Shown piece after piece: positions 23,731 through 36,035 of a stretch of DNA of 64,000 nt. Under the pieces are notes generated by a model. It was not told the origin of the DNA. It searched no databases and worked only from the letters and a program-made list of their open reading frames with translations. The stretch is from NCBI RefSeq assembly GCF_032854445.1, contig NC_088301.1:42713116-42777115 (forward strand), written 5' to 3'. The translations under genes were made by a program, and so were the position numbers. This DNA is from Liolophura sinensis. Taxonomy: Eukaryota; Mollusca; Polyplacophora; Chitonida; Chitonidae. The stretch's first letter is position 1; every line of letters starts with the position of its first letter.

Positions 23731-26640
23731 CCTGAAAATGAAATGCAGTAAAGGCCTATTCCTGAGTGCGGGAGAAACCACAAAACTTCACGTAGAAGTA
23801 TATAAATTCTCCCATAAACCAAAAGGAATGTATATGAAACGCAGTCTGCGCTTAGTGAAACATCTCTGGAAACGACCGGCCTGAACGCAAAGGTATTTCT
23901 CTAGTATTAGATCCTTGTTTCTCTTTTAGCGTGCGTTGAAGGCCGGCCGCCTCCTCGTAAAATGTCTCTTTCTAATACCAGCAGAGACCTTTCTGCATGT
24001 AAAGGCAGGCGGGCTGTATACAATTGCCAGAAATTCATGAGGCAGTCAATAGGTTGAATATCTCCCGAGCTCGTGACCTCCATGGCTTAGCCGAATAATG
24101 GATTACCCCTGATAACTACTCGCTCTTGACCAATGTGGTAGCATTTACAATTAGATAGTGATTGTAAGTCAGAGGGTTTGTCAGGTATACTTCTCAAGGT
24201 AACCACTTTCCTATCAGGGATGAAAACGACGTAAAAATCATTGATATTAGTAAATATATACCACAGACCCTTTGTGGCTTCCCTGCAAATCAAGATAAAA
24301 GAAAACACAAATAATATTATTTAAAAGGTGTTTTATTTTACCTTTAAGGGGGAAATTTAGAGTATAAATGTTGGAATGAATGCGTACTTCTAACTACAGC
24401 TACCTTCTATTAACGGCAAAACAAGTGGTGCACACCTGAACGAGTGATACATGAATACTGGATATGTGTGCATATATAAATTAAAATTTTAGTCGGGTGC
24501 TGGCCACGTGGTTAAGACGCTTTTCATGCGCCATATAACTTGCGTAATCACTTTAAAACTGTTATTTCTGATGTCGCGGTAACCAGGTTAAAATATTGCT
24601 TGAGAACGTAAATTCTGTTTCAGCTAAAATAACGCAAAGGAACATACCAAATTTAATTATTAAAATTTGTGTGCAGGACGTTTTGGGATATTACTGTTCT
24701 AATACGGGGTAGTTTTAAATTAATTTGTTTTGAAATTAGGAGATATTAATGTGTGGATAGTGGATTGCTAGAACAAGCTTCTATTTGACTAGTTTAAGCC
24801 AATCGTCCAGTACTGAAGGATCTACGTCTCCTGCTTTGACCTCTTTTTAACACGGTCAAAGGTCATTTTTGTTTCTTTGATTTTATATTTACATGTTTCT
24901 TTCCTCCATATTTAGGACCCCTCATGCACAAAGAGATTCTTAAAGCCATGATTCTCTATATTAGCAGTCACAAGCCAGGTTGTGGATACATTTATCATTG
25001 ATGAAAACAGATGATCTTGTGGACTAATTTTGATCTGGAGGGTGATAGTCAGCGTGGAGAAGAACGCATCATCCCACTGAGCCACCGAGGGCTTGTTCTC
25101 TTTTCTAGACACGATATGTCTGTATAGGAAAGTTTTTAGGTATCTGGATTTCTTAACTGTCTGGACTTCTGAGTGCAGGTGTTGATGAACGGCATGTCCA
25201 TATGCTCGTCCATATCACAGGCCAGAGAATGAGCACTGGTTTCTCTTCACATTAAGTGAAATATTCTTAATCCATGTGAATGACTCATCCCTAAGATGAT
25301 TTTAATTGCTATAGTTTGACAGCTTTTTCAAAAATTTGCCAACCCTTTAAGTGTACCAACCAAAGACGTTCTGATGTTCGTACTAGAAGAGTGGGCAATA
25401 TTATGTGCAGTGAATTATCGCGAGAACTCCTATAGACGAGACGAAGACAGCTCTCTCGCACAGCTACGAACCATTACGATTCTGAATTACATGATGCTTA
25501 CACGTGATCGAGTTACAATACCAGTTGACCTTTGAAAGAATTCCGACAAGAACAAGATGGATATGTATCTTAAAGCTGATATCCATAAGATCGGACGAAG
25601 AAAGTAGAAATAGTACCCTTAGTTAGAATGTATTATCTGATATCTGGAATATGAATACGGCCAATAGCTCGGCACAGTTTCTTCCACCCATTAACCTGAC
25701 CCCATATAACCGATGTCTTGTTAAATACTAGCCGTTGTATTTTGTTAAAAAGGCACACATTGCTTGAACACGTGAACAAATCCAGTTTATTCCTTAGAGC
25801 TGCAGACCATCATGAGGAAGTCTGCAGTCCTTGATCCGACTATTTTCCACACCCATGCTAAAACACGTCCTTAGGCTATACATCCGCAATTGATGGAATT
25901 TGGTCGAAGATTTGCTCCCAAATTCCGAGTACACTGTAGACATTACAGGTTAGTGATATCCTCGATAGTTGCATCCTATTGAAAGTGCTTCTCACTGAAA
26001 GGCTGTTTCTTTTCCACCGGCTCAGCAATATGCTTAGAAAATATTTTACATGAGTTCAATTCGTTGCTAAGAAAATACGTATAGTTTAAGAAGCAACCCT
26101 GACTTGTTGGTTTCAGTAAGGTGGATGCTCCTCTGTCTTAATTGATGACATTTTCGACCACAAGTAACACCAAAAGTACGGAAACTCAAGAGGCTTTCCC
26201 TTCCCTTCATTAAGAAGTCTCACACAGTTAGTCCTGTTTAGGTGTAAGTGGTCTTTTCGTCGTCCAGCTGGCATACATCGTGGATGAAGAACGACATAAA
26301 CCCAACACCACAGAACAGAAAATTTTGTGGTAAACACACAGGTTGAAGACGCGTGCATGTCAATTTTATTAAAGAACGTAAAGTTAAGTACATTGGACAA
26401 ACCATGTGTAATTGCCCTGAATTGTGACCTATGTTACTAGACTATTAAAAACCAACACAGACTCATAAACGTTTAAAACCGAAACCAGAAAAGGCGCCTA
26501 TTGAATCGGTTTAAATCTATGATAGACGTTTACAGCTATTTAAACACGAGCATTGCCCAGACGTTTCCTGGCTCTGATAATAAGACCTCTGCTGTGAACA
26601 AAGTGATCTGGTGTCGTGTTGGCAACATTGGGGTATGCAT
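23731..26640. other. Intergenic; one orphan exon-like frame at 24285-24105 (-)
   Basis: On the minus strand a TTTGCAG acceptor at about 24285 precedes an open frame with mixed, protein-like composition (EATKGLWYIFTNINDFYVV... through NCKCYHIGQERVVIRG) and a GTAATC that could be a weak donor near 24105. It cannot be joined to a neighbour, so I do not call a gene. The remainder, including 25.1-26.3 kb, shows nothing recognisable. Confidence 0.3.
26365..26370 (-). other. Possible poly(A) signal
   Basis: AATAAA on the minus strand, 271 bases downstream of the stop of the six-exon secreted gene. Position and strand fit its 3' end. Confidence 0.4.
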
Positions 26641-29600
26641 TTAATTGCAATCTCTGACGTAGTTGATCTGTAAAGAACAATGCAAAGAAGCGTTAATGTA
26701 GCTGATTGTCAGGAGTATGTATTTCACATGATATTTCAAGCATTCCAAAGAAGATGACTGAAAAATTGTAATGTGTACCGATTACTTACCGAGTTAATGC
26801 ACATAAAGCTGTCTTGTGGAGCCTTTCCGAAAAACAATGCACAGTTGCGAGGTGCAACCTGCAACATGTTCCCTGAAATTGAATAAAAATTTAAGAGCTG
26901 TAATATCTCTTACATTAATTAAATGTGCATATCCAGCTTACATCCAGTTTTACTATTAAAGCCTGTTAACGAAATGATGAAACTCACAAAATGTTGAAAT
27001 GAGTCTAATTGAGTTCTCTTAACTCATTATTGCCATTGTCAACCCACTGTTAATTAAATACGATAAACTCATTTTACTTATTTACTTACTTCCCCGCCCA
27101 TTAGGTGAGTTTATTTGAGGGTTCTGGCAAAATCCACCCCCTGGTACCCCCCTCGATCGCATGTCAGAGTTGGTAAGTGATACGCTGATAGCAATGTTCG
27201 AGAGTAAATTCAGCGAAATTGTCAGTTGATTCGTGGAGTCGGTGCTATCCTGCAAGAGATGACAAAGTAAGAGCATACATCACGGAGGGTAAAACCAGGG
27301 CAGCATCAACAGTGTGATAATTGACAAATAGGGACATGTCACCGGTGAAATCGGGCCTTTACAGTTTACAGTATTAAATTGTCGCCCTCAAGACCAAAAA
27401 GGCACTCGAACAATTCACCTATCACATTTAGGACAGGATAGAATGGAAACTGTATCTCTTAGACAACTACCGATCGAATCTCTTCTGGTAAAGTCGTAAC
27501 ATGACTTGACTAACATGTGGTTAATGGCTTAACACACGGTTTAAAAATTCTATTTAAACAGACTACATCAGAGTAAAACCAGAGTAGCGACGACAGTGTG
27601 ATTGGCAAATGGGCACATGTATTACCTGTGAAATCCGGCACTGAAGGCATGTTGATGCAAAACTAGGCATTCTAGACCAACAGGTTATTAATACACATAG
27701 ATATAAATATTTAAAGGTTCAATATTTACCACGTGGCCAGTGTATAAACCAGATCACTCTATAAAGCTATAAAAGGTGGGATTTGCTCAAGTGCTCAGGG
27801 CTCACCCTCAGGTTTTGTAATACAAACAAGTGTTGAAGAAAAACCAGAAGAAAGACAAAAAAAGTCGATAATACGTGCCGTGCAAAATTACAGCTTTAGC
27901 GGTACATACCCACACATGTACTGGTTGACCAGGGTTGATAGGGGCAACCGTGGTGGAGACAACGCAAGTAAGAGTTAGAGAGCTTTCTGTTCCAGTCCGG
28001 GAGAATCTGTCCGACAAGAGAGCTTCAACCGAAAGCAGGCCTCCTTGGCCCCCTTGGACGATGTAGTTGACAGTAAAGGATCCTTGTTTTAGGTCATCTT
28101 CACATGGACCTGTACCAGCTAATGTATATTGCCGTCCGACATTTGCATCGTTGGGGATGCTGAATCCGAAAGTAAGACTCATCGACTCTCTTGCGATGCT
28201 GGTTCCCTTTAGGAAGTCAATATGTCTAAAGTTGTTGGCGTTAGAAGCGAAGCACTGATTAACCCCAACAACCATTGATTCATAACCGCCAACCCAGATA
28301 GAGTGAGTGCTGGGATCCCCACGCTGGATAATGTTAAAGTTTTGGTCGATCTGCATGTTTCCGCTAATCGTTACACATCGTTCGGAATTGCCTACAATAA
28401 TAAATTTACAGATTGTTGTGGTAAAAACTAAAAGAAGTAAATACTAAAGAAGAAAAGTGTATTTCGTAATGGCATTAACTTTTTTCTCATATAGATCCTA
28501 AGATATGTTTACATTATGCAGAAAAAATCGTAAATCAGAAGATCGTCATTAAACAAAATGAATGAAATCTCTAATATAGTATAGTCCAACGGAGATCAAT
28601 AAAAATACAGAAGACACGGTCTCATTTACTTATTTATTAATGATATATTTTATTGGCATTTATCGATGTATCCAAAAATCCTCAGGTTTATGGGTTTAGG
28701 GAAAATCGCATCACTCGATGCAGATCACAATCCTTTGCCAGCTACCCGACAAAACTCATATCATAAAGTAGACTTAGCGATGTCTGTTTGTCAGCTTCCG
28801 AACAGGTGCGTACAACGGCCCAAGCCCAGGGTGCCTATAGATCATTGATAACTGAAGCCTGTATGATAATTACTTCGTTAAATTTAAATAGGTTGTCGTA
28901 CAGTTAAATGCAACGTTTCAGCAGATGCCATAAATAAAGATACTTACTCAAAAACTGGATGGCGGAGTCTCGTTGATCACACACGCATACTTTGGGATTG
29001 AGAGAAAACAGTGTACCAGTGGCACATGGAATTGTAATTCCACCTAACTTAAAAAAAGCTCGGTCCACGAATCGGGTCCCATTGAGTTCTGGTGTCTTTT
29101 GGACGAAATCATAGTCTGAAAATAATAAAGCTCAAGGTGTTCATCACACAAAAAAATGAAGAATTTCAGGCCATAAACTTTTTTTAATCTCTCTCTTAAT
29201 CCATATCAGTATCGTTTATTATCTTACCAGGAATTCAGCATAGCTATGGACGTTTATGTACTGTTAAAAATATTGTCAGTGAATAATATATTTTGTGTTT
29301 GCATTCAGACCAAGGGACCATTCAGACAAAGGGACCAAGGCCAGTATAAATAAAGTATCTTAAGTTGGGGAATCCGTGGCGGAGGTGTTTAGCGGAGCCT
29401 CTCACTACTGTGGTCACGTGGGAAAGTCTGCCACCAACTTGCACGTGGTCGTGGGTTTCCCCCGGGTTCTGCCCGGTTTCCTCACACCATAATTCTGGCC
29501 GCCCTCGTATAAATGAAATATTCTTGAGCATGGGGTAAAACACCAATCAAATAAACAAATAAAAAAGACATAAATCACAAATTGCAAGTCCTTAAAAAGC

Positions 29601-30077
29601 AAACCCCAGGACAAGTAAACTGTGATCAGTTCTTTGTTCTACAGTACAGAATCAGGGTACAAATTTTTAACTTCCTAGTGCAAAGAATTTTAATTGTGGT
29701 TGTGAATTTTTGACTTAAATCTTAAGACGTTTGATAAATTTGGGGCCCAGCACCAAATGAAGCAAAAGAAAATGAATGTTAGAATGTATCAGTCGATATG
29801 ATGTAGGCGGTTATTCTCAATAGATTTATAAAAAAAAAGTCAAACAGTATGTTCATACCAAGACAAAATTGTATCAATCGGAAGTACACTGCTTCGTACT
29901 AGAAAAAATTACAGTAAATTTGCATGAATGACAAATGAAACAAAACAAAATGGCTTTCTTACTTTCGCATCCTCCCACTTTGGTCAATGCGGCACTGGGG
30001 AGAACATATCGGCTAGTGTCCGTCACCTGACCATATGTCCCAACCACCAGAAATAATACTAGCGCGATGTACATCAT
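26641..30077 (-). CDS. Secreted chitin-binding-like/LamG-like protein, six exons
   Basis: Coding exons (minus strand): 30077-29963, 29115-28948, 28391-27910, 27249-27090, 26872-26790, 26667-26641. All are GT-AG and the phases 1,1,0,1,0 match at every join, giving 344 residues. The start ATG follows a TTTCAG acceptor by one base, so a 5' UTR exon lies upstream. Residues 1-17 are a signal peptide (MMYIALVLFLVVGTYGQ). Cys37, 69, 82 and 84 form a C-x31-C-x12-C-x-C module similar to the chitin-binding-like modules of the gene at 62844. Residues 95-336 appear to be a diverged LamG/concanavalin-like region, ending in an exon with NCALFFGKAP that parallels QCPLTIAGDP of that gene. The protein ends INYVRDCN. 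The same phase series in both genes argues for paralogy. The protein is predicted to be extracellular; a matrix or biomineral role is inferred only. A SINE lies in intron 1, between 29962 and 29116. Confidence 0.75.
27280..27650 (-). mobile_element. Dispersed repeat family 3-like fragments (intron 3)
   Basis: Two similar blocks, about 27290-27356 and 27571-27640, share GTAAAACCAG, CAGTGTGAT, GACAAATAG or GGCAAATGG, and CCTGTGAAAT or CCGGTGAAAT. These match the reverse complement of the GACCATTTG and CTCTGGTCTTAC half of family 3. They lie in an intron of the six-exon secreted gene. Confidence 0.45.
28440..28930. other. Intron 2 of the six-exon secreted gene
   Basis: AT-rich intron between exons 28948 and 28391. 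No repeat or other feature is recognised. Confidence 0.6.
29371..29572 (+). mobile_element. SINE family 1 copy
   Basis: Plus-orientation copy beginning GGGGAATCCGTGGCGGAGGT, a damaged tRNA-like head, then GGTCACGTGGGAAAGTCTG, GTGGTCGTGGGTTTCCCCCG, CACACCATAATTCTGGCC, TGAAATATTCTTGAGC and AACACCAATCAAATAAAC. Part of the head between the A box and the body is deleted. Confidence 0.88.
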
Positions 30078-30138
30078 TCTGAAAGTTACATAAATATGAA
30101 TTAATAACCTGCAGTTTATGCTATTCTTTAAAGGAACC

Positions 30139-31740
30139 ATCGTAACATCGTTCCATCGCTCTTACGAAGCGATGGCACTATGGCACGAAGCGATGGCACG
30201 ATGACGTGATGCTAGTAGCTTCGTATCATCGCTTCGTACCATTGTGTCATTGCTTCGTTCGATCAAGTATCAAGTGTCAAGTATCGTGTCTATATTTAAA
30301 CAAGTGACGTAGTGCACATGTTACATACATTTTGTTACTATAGTCTATTTCTTTTAGCCAGTCGCCTATATTCAGCCATCTGTAGAATCCGTCATACTCG
30401 CTACCAAAATTGCTTTACGTTAGTGAAACGTAACACCACGAACTCTACACACTGATATGTTGTACCTTTGTATTATTAAAAGGAAAACACAGGTAGAATA
30501 CTTTTTCTAATTGATAATGTTAAACTCTACAAGTCTGTTTTCAACACCAAGAACTCATTGCCTCAGATGACGTCATAATTATTCAAGAACAACACGCATG
30601 CTGGGTAATGGGCGTGGTGGGTAATTTACTTCATAATAGCTCCACCAACATGCGGTTTGTACAAATTCCACGCAGTGACACAGCCTACACCACTGTCGCA
30701 GAGAATAGATTACATACAGTAGATATATAAGCGATCATATACTTCAAGAGTATATGAACCGCTGAGTCCATCGCGTCCTCGATCTTTAACATCCTGTAAT
30801 TTATGTTGGGGGTGTGTTGCCTCTCAGCCCATGAGAGTCGTTAAAACTGCCCGCTTGTTCGTGTAAATTCGGAACCTACATCCAACATTCCGGTTTCCCG
30901 ATCGTCAATCGGAAAACGAACTGTACTGTTCGCTACCTTCTGGGAAGAAGAGTTCTACTGGAAATTTACGAACTGCACTTTGGCGGTTTCCGACGGCAAT
31001 TCTCCTCCTAACACAGAAGACTTCGAGACTAGTTCTTAGGCAAAATGGAGTCGTAAACCGCGAATTAATCAACTATAAATCAAATTATAATTTATCAACT
31101 TGAAGTACGCATTAGAATTTTGTTATGGCATGCACCAGCGTGAAAATGCATACTACTCTTTTAAATATTTGTTTGATATTTAAGTTTTCTTCTCCTTTAA
31201 AGTCGATAGCAGTTTAAGTAACTGGTATCACCATATGTGAAAACATATTGAATAATTATGACGTCAATGAGGCAATGCGTTCTTGCCGTCGAAACCGAGC
31301 TTATACAGTTTAACACCATGGATTAGAGAAAGTGTTTTAACTTCATTTTCTGTTCAAGAATAGGGATTTCCAATATGTCCATGTGTAGAACTCGTGTTGT
31401 TACGTGTCTCTGACTAGACAATTTTGGTTGCGAGAATGACTTCTTTTACAAAATAGCCGAATATAAGCGACTGGCTAAAAGAAACAGACTTTAGTTCCGC
31501 TTCCAGCTTGTTAAGGGGTAAATGCTCGACGCTAAATAAAAATAATTGGTCAGTAGAGCAAAATGAATATAAAGACTTGGGAGGGCGATGGCACGATGCG
31601 TTGACACGAAGGCACGAAGCGAGGACACGATGTTAGCATCATACCATCGCTTCGTGCCATCGTGTTATCGCTTCGTGCCATCGTGCCATCTCTTTGCATC
31701 ATCGTGCCATCGCTTCGTGTCATCGTCGGGCAATGGTACC
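30139..31740. mobile_element. Foldback-like element, about 1.6 kb, with roughly 450-490-bp inverted arms
   Basis: The left arm (about 30139-30587) and right arm (about 31248-31740) are reverse complements at an estimated 75-80 percent by eye. Examples: TTCTTTTAGCCAGTCGCCTA at 30349 matches the complement of TAAGCGACTGGCTAAAAGAA at 31473, and GACGTCATAATTATTCAA at 30569 matches TTGAATAATTATGACGTC at 31248. Each arm ends in short reiterated motifs based on CGATGGCACGAAGCGATG. The centre, about 30590-31247, is unique and has no open frame of note. Long arms with iterated ends are typical of foldback transposons. It has no coding capacity and sits just upstream of the six-exon secreted gene. Confidence 0.82.
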
Positions 31741-34700
31741 ATAATGACTTTATCCGGCTTCCAAAATTTCTCCTCATTTATAGTTAAAACAACAAACCTT
31801 TCAGCTGTCAAAACAGCTTCTGAGGTATAAATCAAAAGAAAACAGTAAGGCATAAATACGTGAATAAATGCTGAACGTTACACCTAGGCAATATTTCGGT
31901 CATATTGTATTAGGCAAAGGCACACTGGTGACCAAGAACCACGACAGTGAGCAGTACGTATGCCAAACGCACTTCTCACATATAGCTATTGCGCAGCTTG
32001 AATGAAGCCAAAGGTTGAAATTGACGCTTAGCTGCACAACTGTGTAGTTTCTTTTTAGATATTAATAATGTTGGCTTATTCTACTGGCATTGAGACGAAA
32101 ATATGGTCTAAGTATATCTCGTTATGTATATTAATTATACGATTATAAAAACATCTTTTTAACTAAGCAATCGAAAACATAAATTTGGATTAACCCTAAA
32201 CCCTCGTAATTCATGTAACAAATCTCCAATACGCTGCATGCAACGTGCGTTAGTTTAGGTATTTGGGGAAAAAACATATAACTGAGGCAACCGAGTTAAA
32301 GGCATTCAAGATTATAGTATAAGAATATACTAAGAAACCAAATGAAGAGTCAGTATCAGTAAGCAAACAAAATGTCATGGAGACTTGAAAATCATCCTTT
32401 ACCTGCTGATGTGTAGTATAATCCTTCTGGATTAGCACTGCGGGTTCGCTGTCAAGATTTCTCAGTGTCCTATTTGAGCAGTGACAATTTGACGGTCTTT
32501 ATGTACATTGCCCAGGCCATGAGGCAATCGCGTCGAACCAATGGTCAAAGAGACTACTGAATATATCGAAAACAATTATGAATTTCCTTTGTTGGCCTCA
32601 GGATCTGAGTGGTCAGTGATTCTCTATAGAGATGTAATAAGACACGGACCATTGCACTTCGACTCCATTGTCCACAAACCCGTTGTCAGGAAAGGAATGC
32701 CGCCTGGACATGCTGGCGCATTGGACATAACAGCGAAATGCTGCACCAAAAAGTGGACAAGCCACGAACACGAAAAAGCGGTACCGGCTCAAAAATACAC
32801 TCAGGTATAGCTTGTGGTGGAAGTATATAACTTGTGGAATGCACGAGAAAACAACATTATGTGAAGCATACAACAGAATGTTGCTTCGATCATATATAAT
32901 CGGTAATATTTTCTCATCCTATAAGATGATATATATTTATAATATATGAACTGCATGTAATGACATCTCTGTGGCATACATTGATACATAACATTTTTGT
33001 ATTGGAGATATAGACTTGTACTTGCTGCAATTTGTAAAATGATGAAGAAGAACAATAAAATCATACATGAGTCATACATTGACCTATTGTTACTGAGTGT
33101 TACAAGCATATAGTGCATGAAATCAAGACTTTTCACTGGAATGACACAGAGAAACTGAACTTCGTGCACTATAAAATTGTGTAGAATGTGTATAGCGTTC
33201 CTAATGCAGTTTATTAAAAAAAAGATAGATGAATGTCACATTTTAACGTTTAAGGCAGTTAATTTTTCAAAGCCAAATTTTAAAATGTAGCACCGAAAAG
33301 ATGATTTTCTTCACGATGCAAATATAATAACTCAGATTGCAGATAATCTTCAGGAATACTAAATTATATACAGTTAAAATTTGTTGTCAATAAAAATCTG
33401 TCGATTTTCAAAATTGCATGTTAACTACTGACGTTGTTATTGAATCAGCGCCTTTATACTGAAGAAATATTTCTTGTGGATATACATAGAGCATAGGTAT
33501 CGACAAAATATGTGGATCTGTTCTTTCCGTTTATACTGTGCCAAAGTATATCTGGCATTCCTACATCTTGCCATAACCCTGTGCAAAAAATTGGATCAGT
33601 ATGTATATTACCAATGTAATGTTTTATTGCTAACTGTATTCCTGCGTTCCTATTGTACAGTGTATGCACATTAATCTTTGTTTGTTTAAGTGCTTATTCG
33701 TAACAGAATTACACATTACATCTCGGTAAAGTTAACAAACGAGTGGCGTTGTAATTTGGTTTCAGCAATTAGTATAATTCACTAAGTTGCTTGATTTGGT
33801 TAAGAGTCAGCAAATACCCTGAGCTACAGTTTGTGAGCTATTTATTTTTAGTGCTACTGGAGCGTATCACCTTTTTCCTACAACCCAGCCCAATACGGCT
33901 AAACCAGACGAACAGGTCTGAAAATCATTCAAATTTTTCTCAGCAGACTGGGTGGAATCCCAGAAGAATGAGGAGACGTGAACAAGGCAAAGTGAATAGT
34001 ACAATTGTACATACTCATACAAGTTATAGCCGTAATTTAGTAGCAGGGTACAGTCAAGCAGGGTAATCTAGGGTACAAGACGCAAATATTCAGCGTGAAA
34101 TTTGTATTGTGAGTAATAAAAAAATATTCTCAGAATGTCCATCCATTTTGATGGATTTCATCCGCTTATTTTTTAATTTTAACATCAACGTCGACAGGTA
34201 TATGCAGGCGTGAAGCCAAAGTATGGCGAGCAAAACCCCCACCCTCAGTTCCAGACATTAAGTTATATGACAACGCAAATACGCGAAATATCAGATTTAC
34301 GAAATGCATTCAGATCAGCTTGGAGTGATGTTACTTCGTCTGTGTACCATAGTCATGTACCATATTGAAAAAATAGGAATGGTACATATTTTTCATAAAT
34401 GCTTGTTACCATACATATGCTCGTCGTATTACCAGACCACGGTTTTGTCTGTGTGTTCAACTGTCTGCTAACAGTCCATGTTCCGTTTTAAATAAATGCA
34501 GAGGTGATGATGTGTCTCGCCCCAAATTTCCCTGTTTCAGGGGTTCCAATATTGACCACATTTGCTATAAAGGTGGATTTTTAATTTTTTGTAGATGTAA
34601 ATACATAGGAAAGATATGTCGCGCCTCACGTTTACCTATTTCCAAGCTGGTCAAGGTAACCTCATTGGTATTTCCCATAATTCTGCATTATGGATATAAT

Positions 34701-35227
34701 TACTTTGTGTCCGAGCTACATGGTAACCGGCATGGCTGCCAATGTTCCTATATCTACATTATGAATATATTTTTTTGTCTTGAGCCTTTCTGGAGAAGAA
34801 AAAAATGACAACATGCTCAGATAAATTTTCTGACCAGTGTTTGTTGCCACATAGCCTCCAGTTTAGACTGGACGTGTATGTCATTATGATAACCTGGATA
34901 TTTAGGCTACGAATTGCTATCAGTATATAGTTGTCATAAGTATCCCACGAGTGTGCTACGTCAAATGTCATTACAGCATAATGGGTGATCAAGAGCAGTT
35001 GATAACCTTTATTATACCTTGAAACAGATATTATTTCAAAGACGAAAAAGGGGTAGCACACGGTCTAGCTGTCGCATGGACCCCAAATATAGGCCAACAT
35101 GTCTGAGTTCTGTGCTTCTTTCATGTTTTACTAATTTGAAAACGGTGGATACCGACACCTTTCTCATCACCATTTGGGCCATAGAAGTTTAGAATACGAC
35201 ATACGAATATGTTGTTTATCGTCATTT
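31741..35227. other. Intergenic, no certain gene
   Basis: AT-rich. An 89-codon plus-strand frame at 32541-32810 (starts MVKETTEYIENNYEF) has protein-like composition and ends next to CAGGTATAG, which might be a donor, but no partner exon or family is visible. Nothing else is recognised. Confidence 0.35.
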
Positions 35228-35398
35228 ATCTTAGGGTTTATTTTAACTGTTCATGTAAAAGCTTAATTCGTAGTAACTTCGACAATCGCTTAGCACCAGA
35301 ATTGATGAGAATTAGTTAAAACATGCAGTGATGTTAATTACAATATATTAGATGTCACAGGCCTAGAATTACTCGAATGTCGTCTCTTTTAACATATA
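35228..35398 (-). mobile_element. Dispersed repeat family 3, 5' half
   Basis: AACTGTTCATGTAAAAGC, AATTAGTTAAAACATGCAGTGATG, TTAATTACAATATATTAGATGTCAC and CCTAGAATTACTC are the same ordered blocks seen at about 61450-61575, and are the reverse complement of the family members at 19290-19430 and 51590-51720. Confidence 0.65.
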
Positions 35399-35505
35399 GT
35401 ATGATGCCATCCGAACTGCACCGAATTCTGGATTTTGTACTTCAACTATAAAGGCTTCAATTCTGTTGTGCTCATCAGATTAGCATATCACTTAATACAA
35501 ACCAC

Positions 35506-35755
35506 GGACCGCTTTGGTGGCCTAATCGTTAAAGTGTTCGCCTCGAAATCATACCAAGACTTTAAAAAACTGGTATTTGTTGCTGCTTAGCGCTCAGCAC
35601 TGAGAGGTTAGAGCTGGTCAGTACTCGGTGTTACTCGGTGGGGTGTCATGACTGATGTCTTCGACATGATGCTTCAGTGGCGGCTGCTCTTTGCCGGCAT
35701 GGACTCGTCCTGCCACAAGGATACACAATATATGTACACTCATCACTGAGCCCTC
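35506..35755 (+). mobile_element. SINE family 2 copy (tRNA-derived)
   Basis: The head GGTGGCCTAATCGTTAAAGT GTTCGCCTCGAAATCATACC has A-box-like and tRNA-like character. The body contains CCAAGACTTTAAAAAACTGG, GCTTAGCGCTCAGCACTGAG, GTGTCATGACTGATGTCTTC and ATATATGTACACTCATCAC. Reverse-complement copies lie at 50650-50935 and 51320-51545. Confidence 0.75.
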
Positions 35756-36035
35756 GTCGTTTTTATACAAACCTCGTATGTATGACATTATGACATTTTA
35801 TACAAACCGCGTATTCTGTCATTACGACATTTTATACAAACCACGTGTGTCTGTCACTATGACATTTTATACAAACCGCGTATGTATGTCATTTTGACAT
35901 TTTATACCATGTATGTATGTCATGACATTTTATAGAAACCGTGTATTATGTCACTATCACATTTTTTACAAACCACGTATGTCTCTCTTTCGGACATTTT
36001 ATACAAAATTCTACTATGTCATTGTGACATTTCGA
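35756..36035. repeat. Roughly 36-bp tandem repeat, about 7 copies
   Basis: A unit close to GACATTTTATACAAACCGCG plus TATGTATGTCATTAT recurs about seven times, with growing divergence and small indels toward the 3' end. The array directly abuts the 3' end of the family 2 SINE. Confidence 0.9.

Noticed and set aside
26560-26667. Alternative last-exon frame starting QLRQRLQLNAYPNV in the six-exon secreted gene
   Set aside because: The preceding exon ends in phase 0, which forces INYVRDCN and a stop; the longer frame needs a different phase.
27808-27909. Continuation of the large exon past 27910 (VCTAKAVILHGTYY...)
   Set aside because: A strong GTATGT donor follows TGG at 27910, and the downstream exon at 27249 joins in phase.
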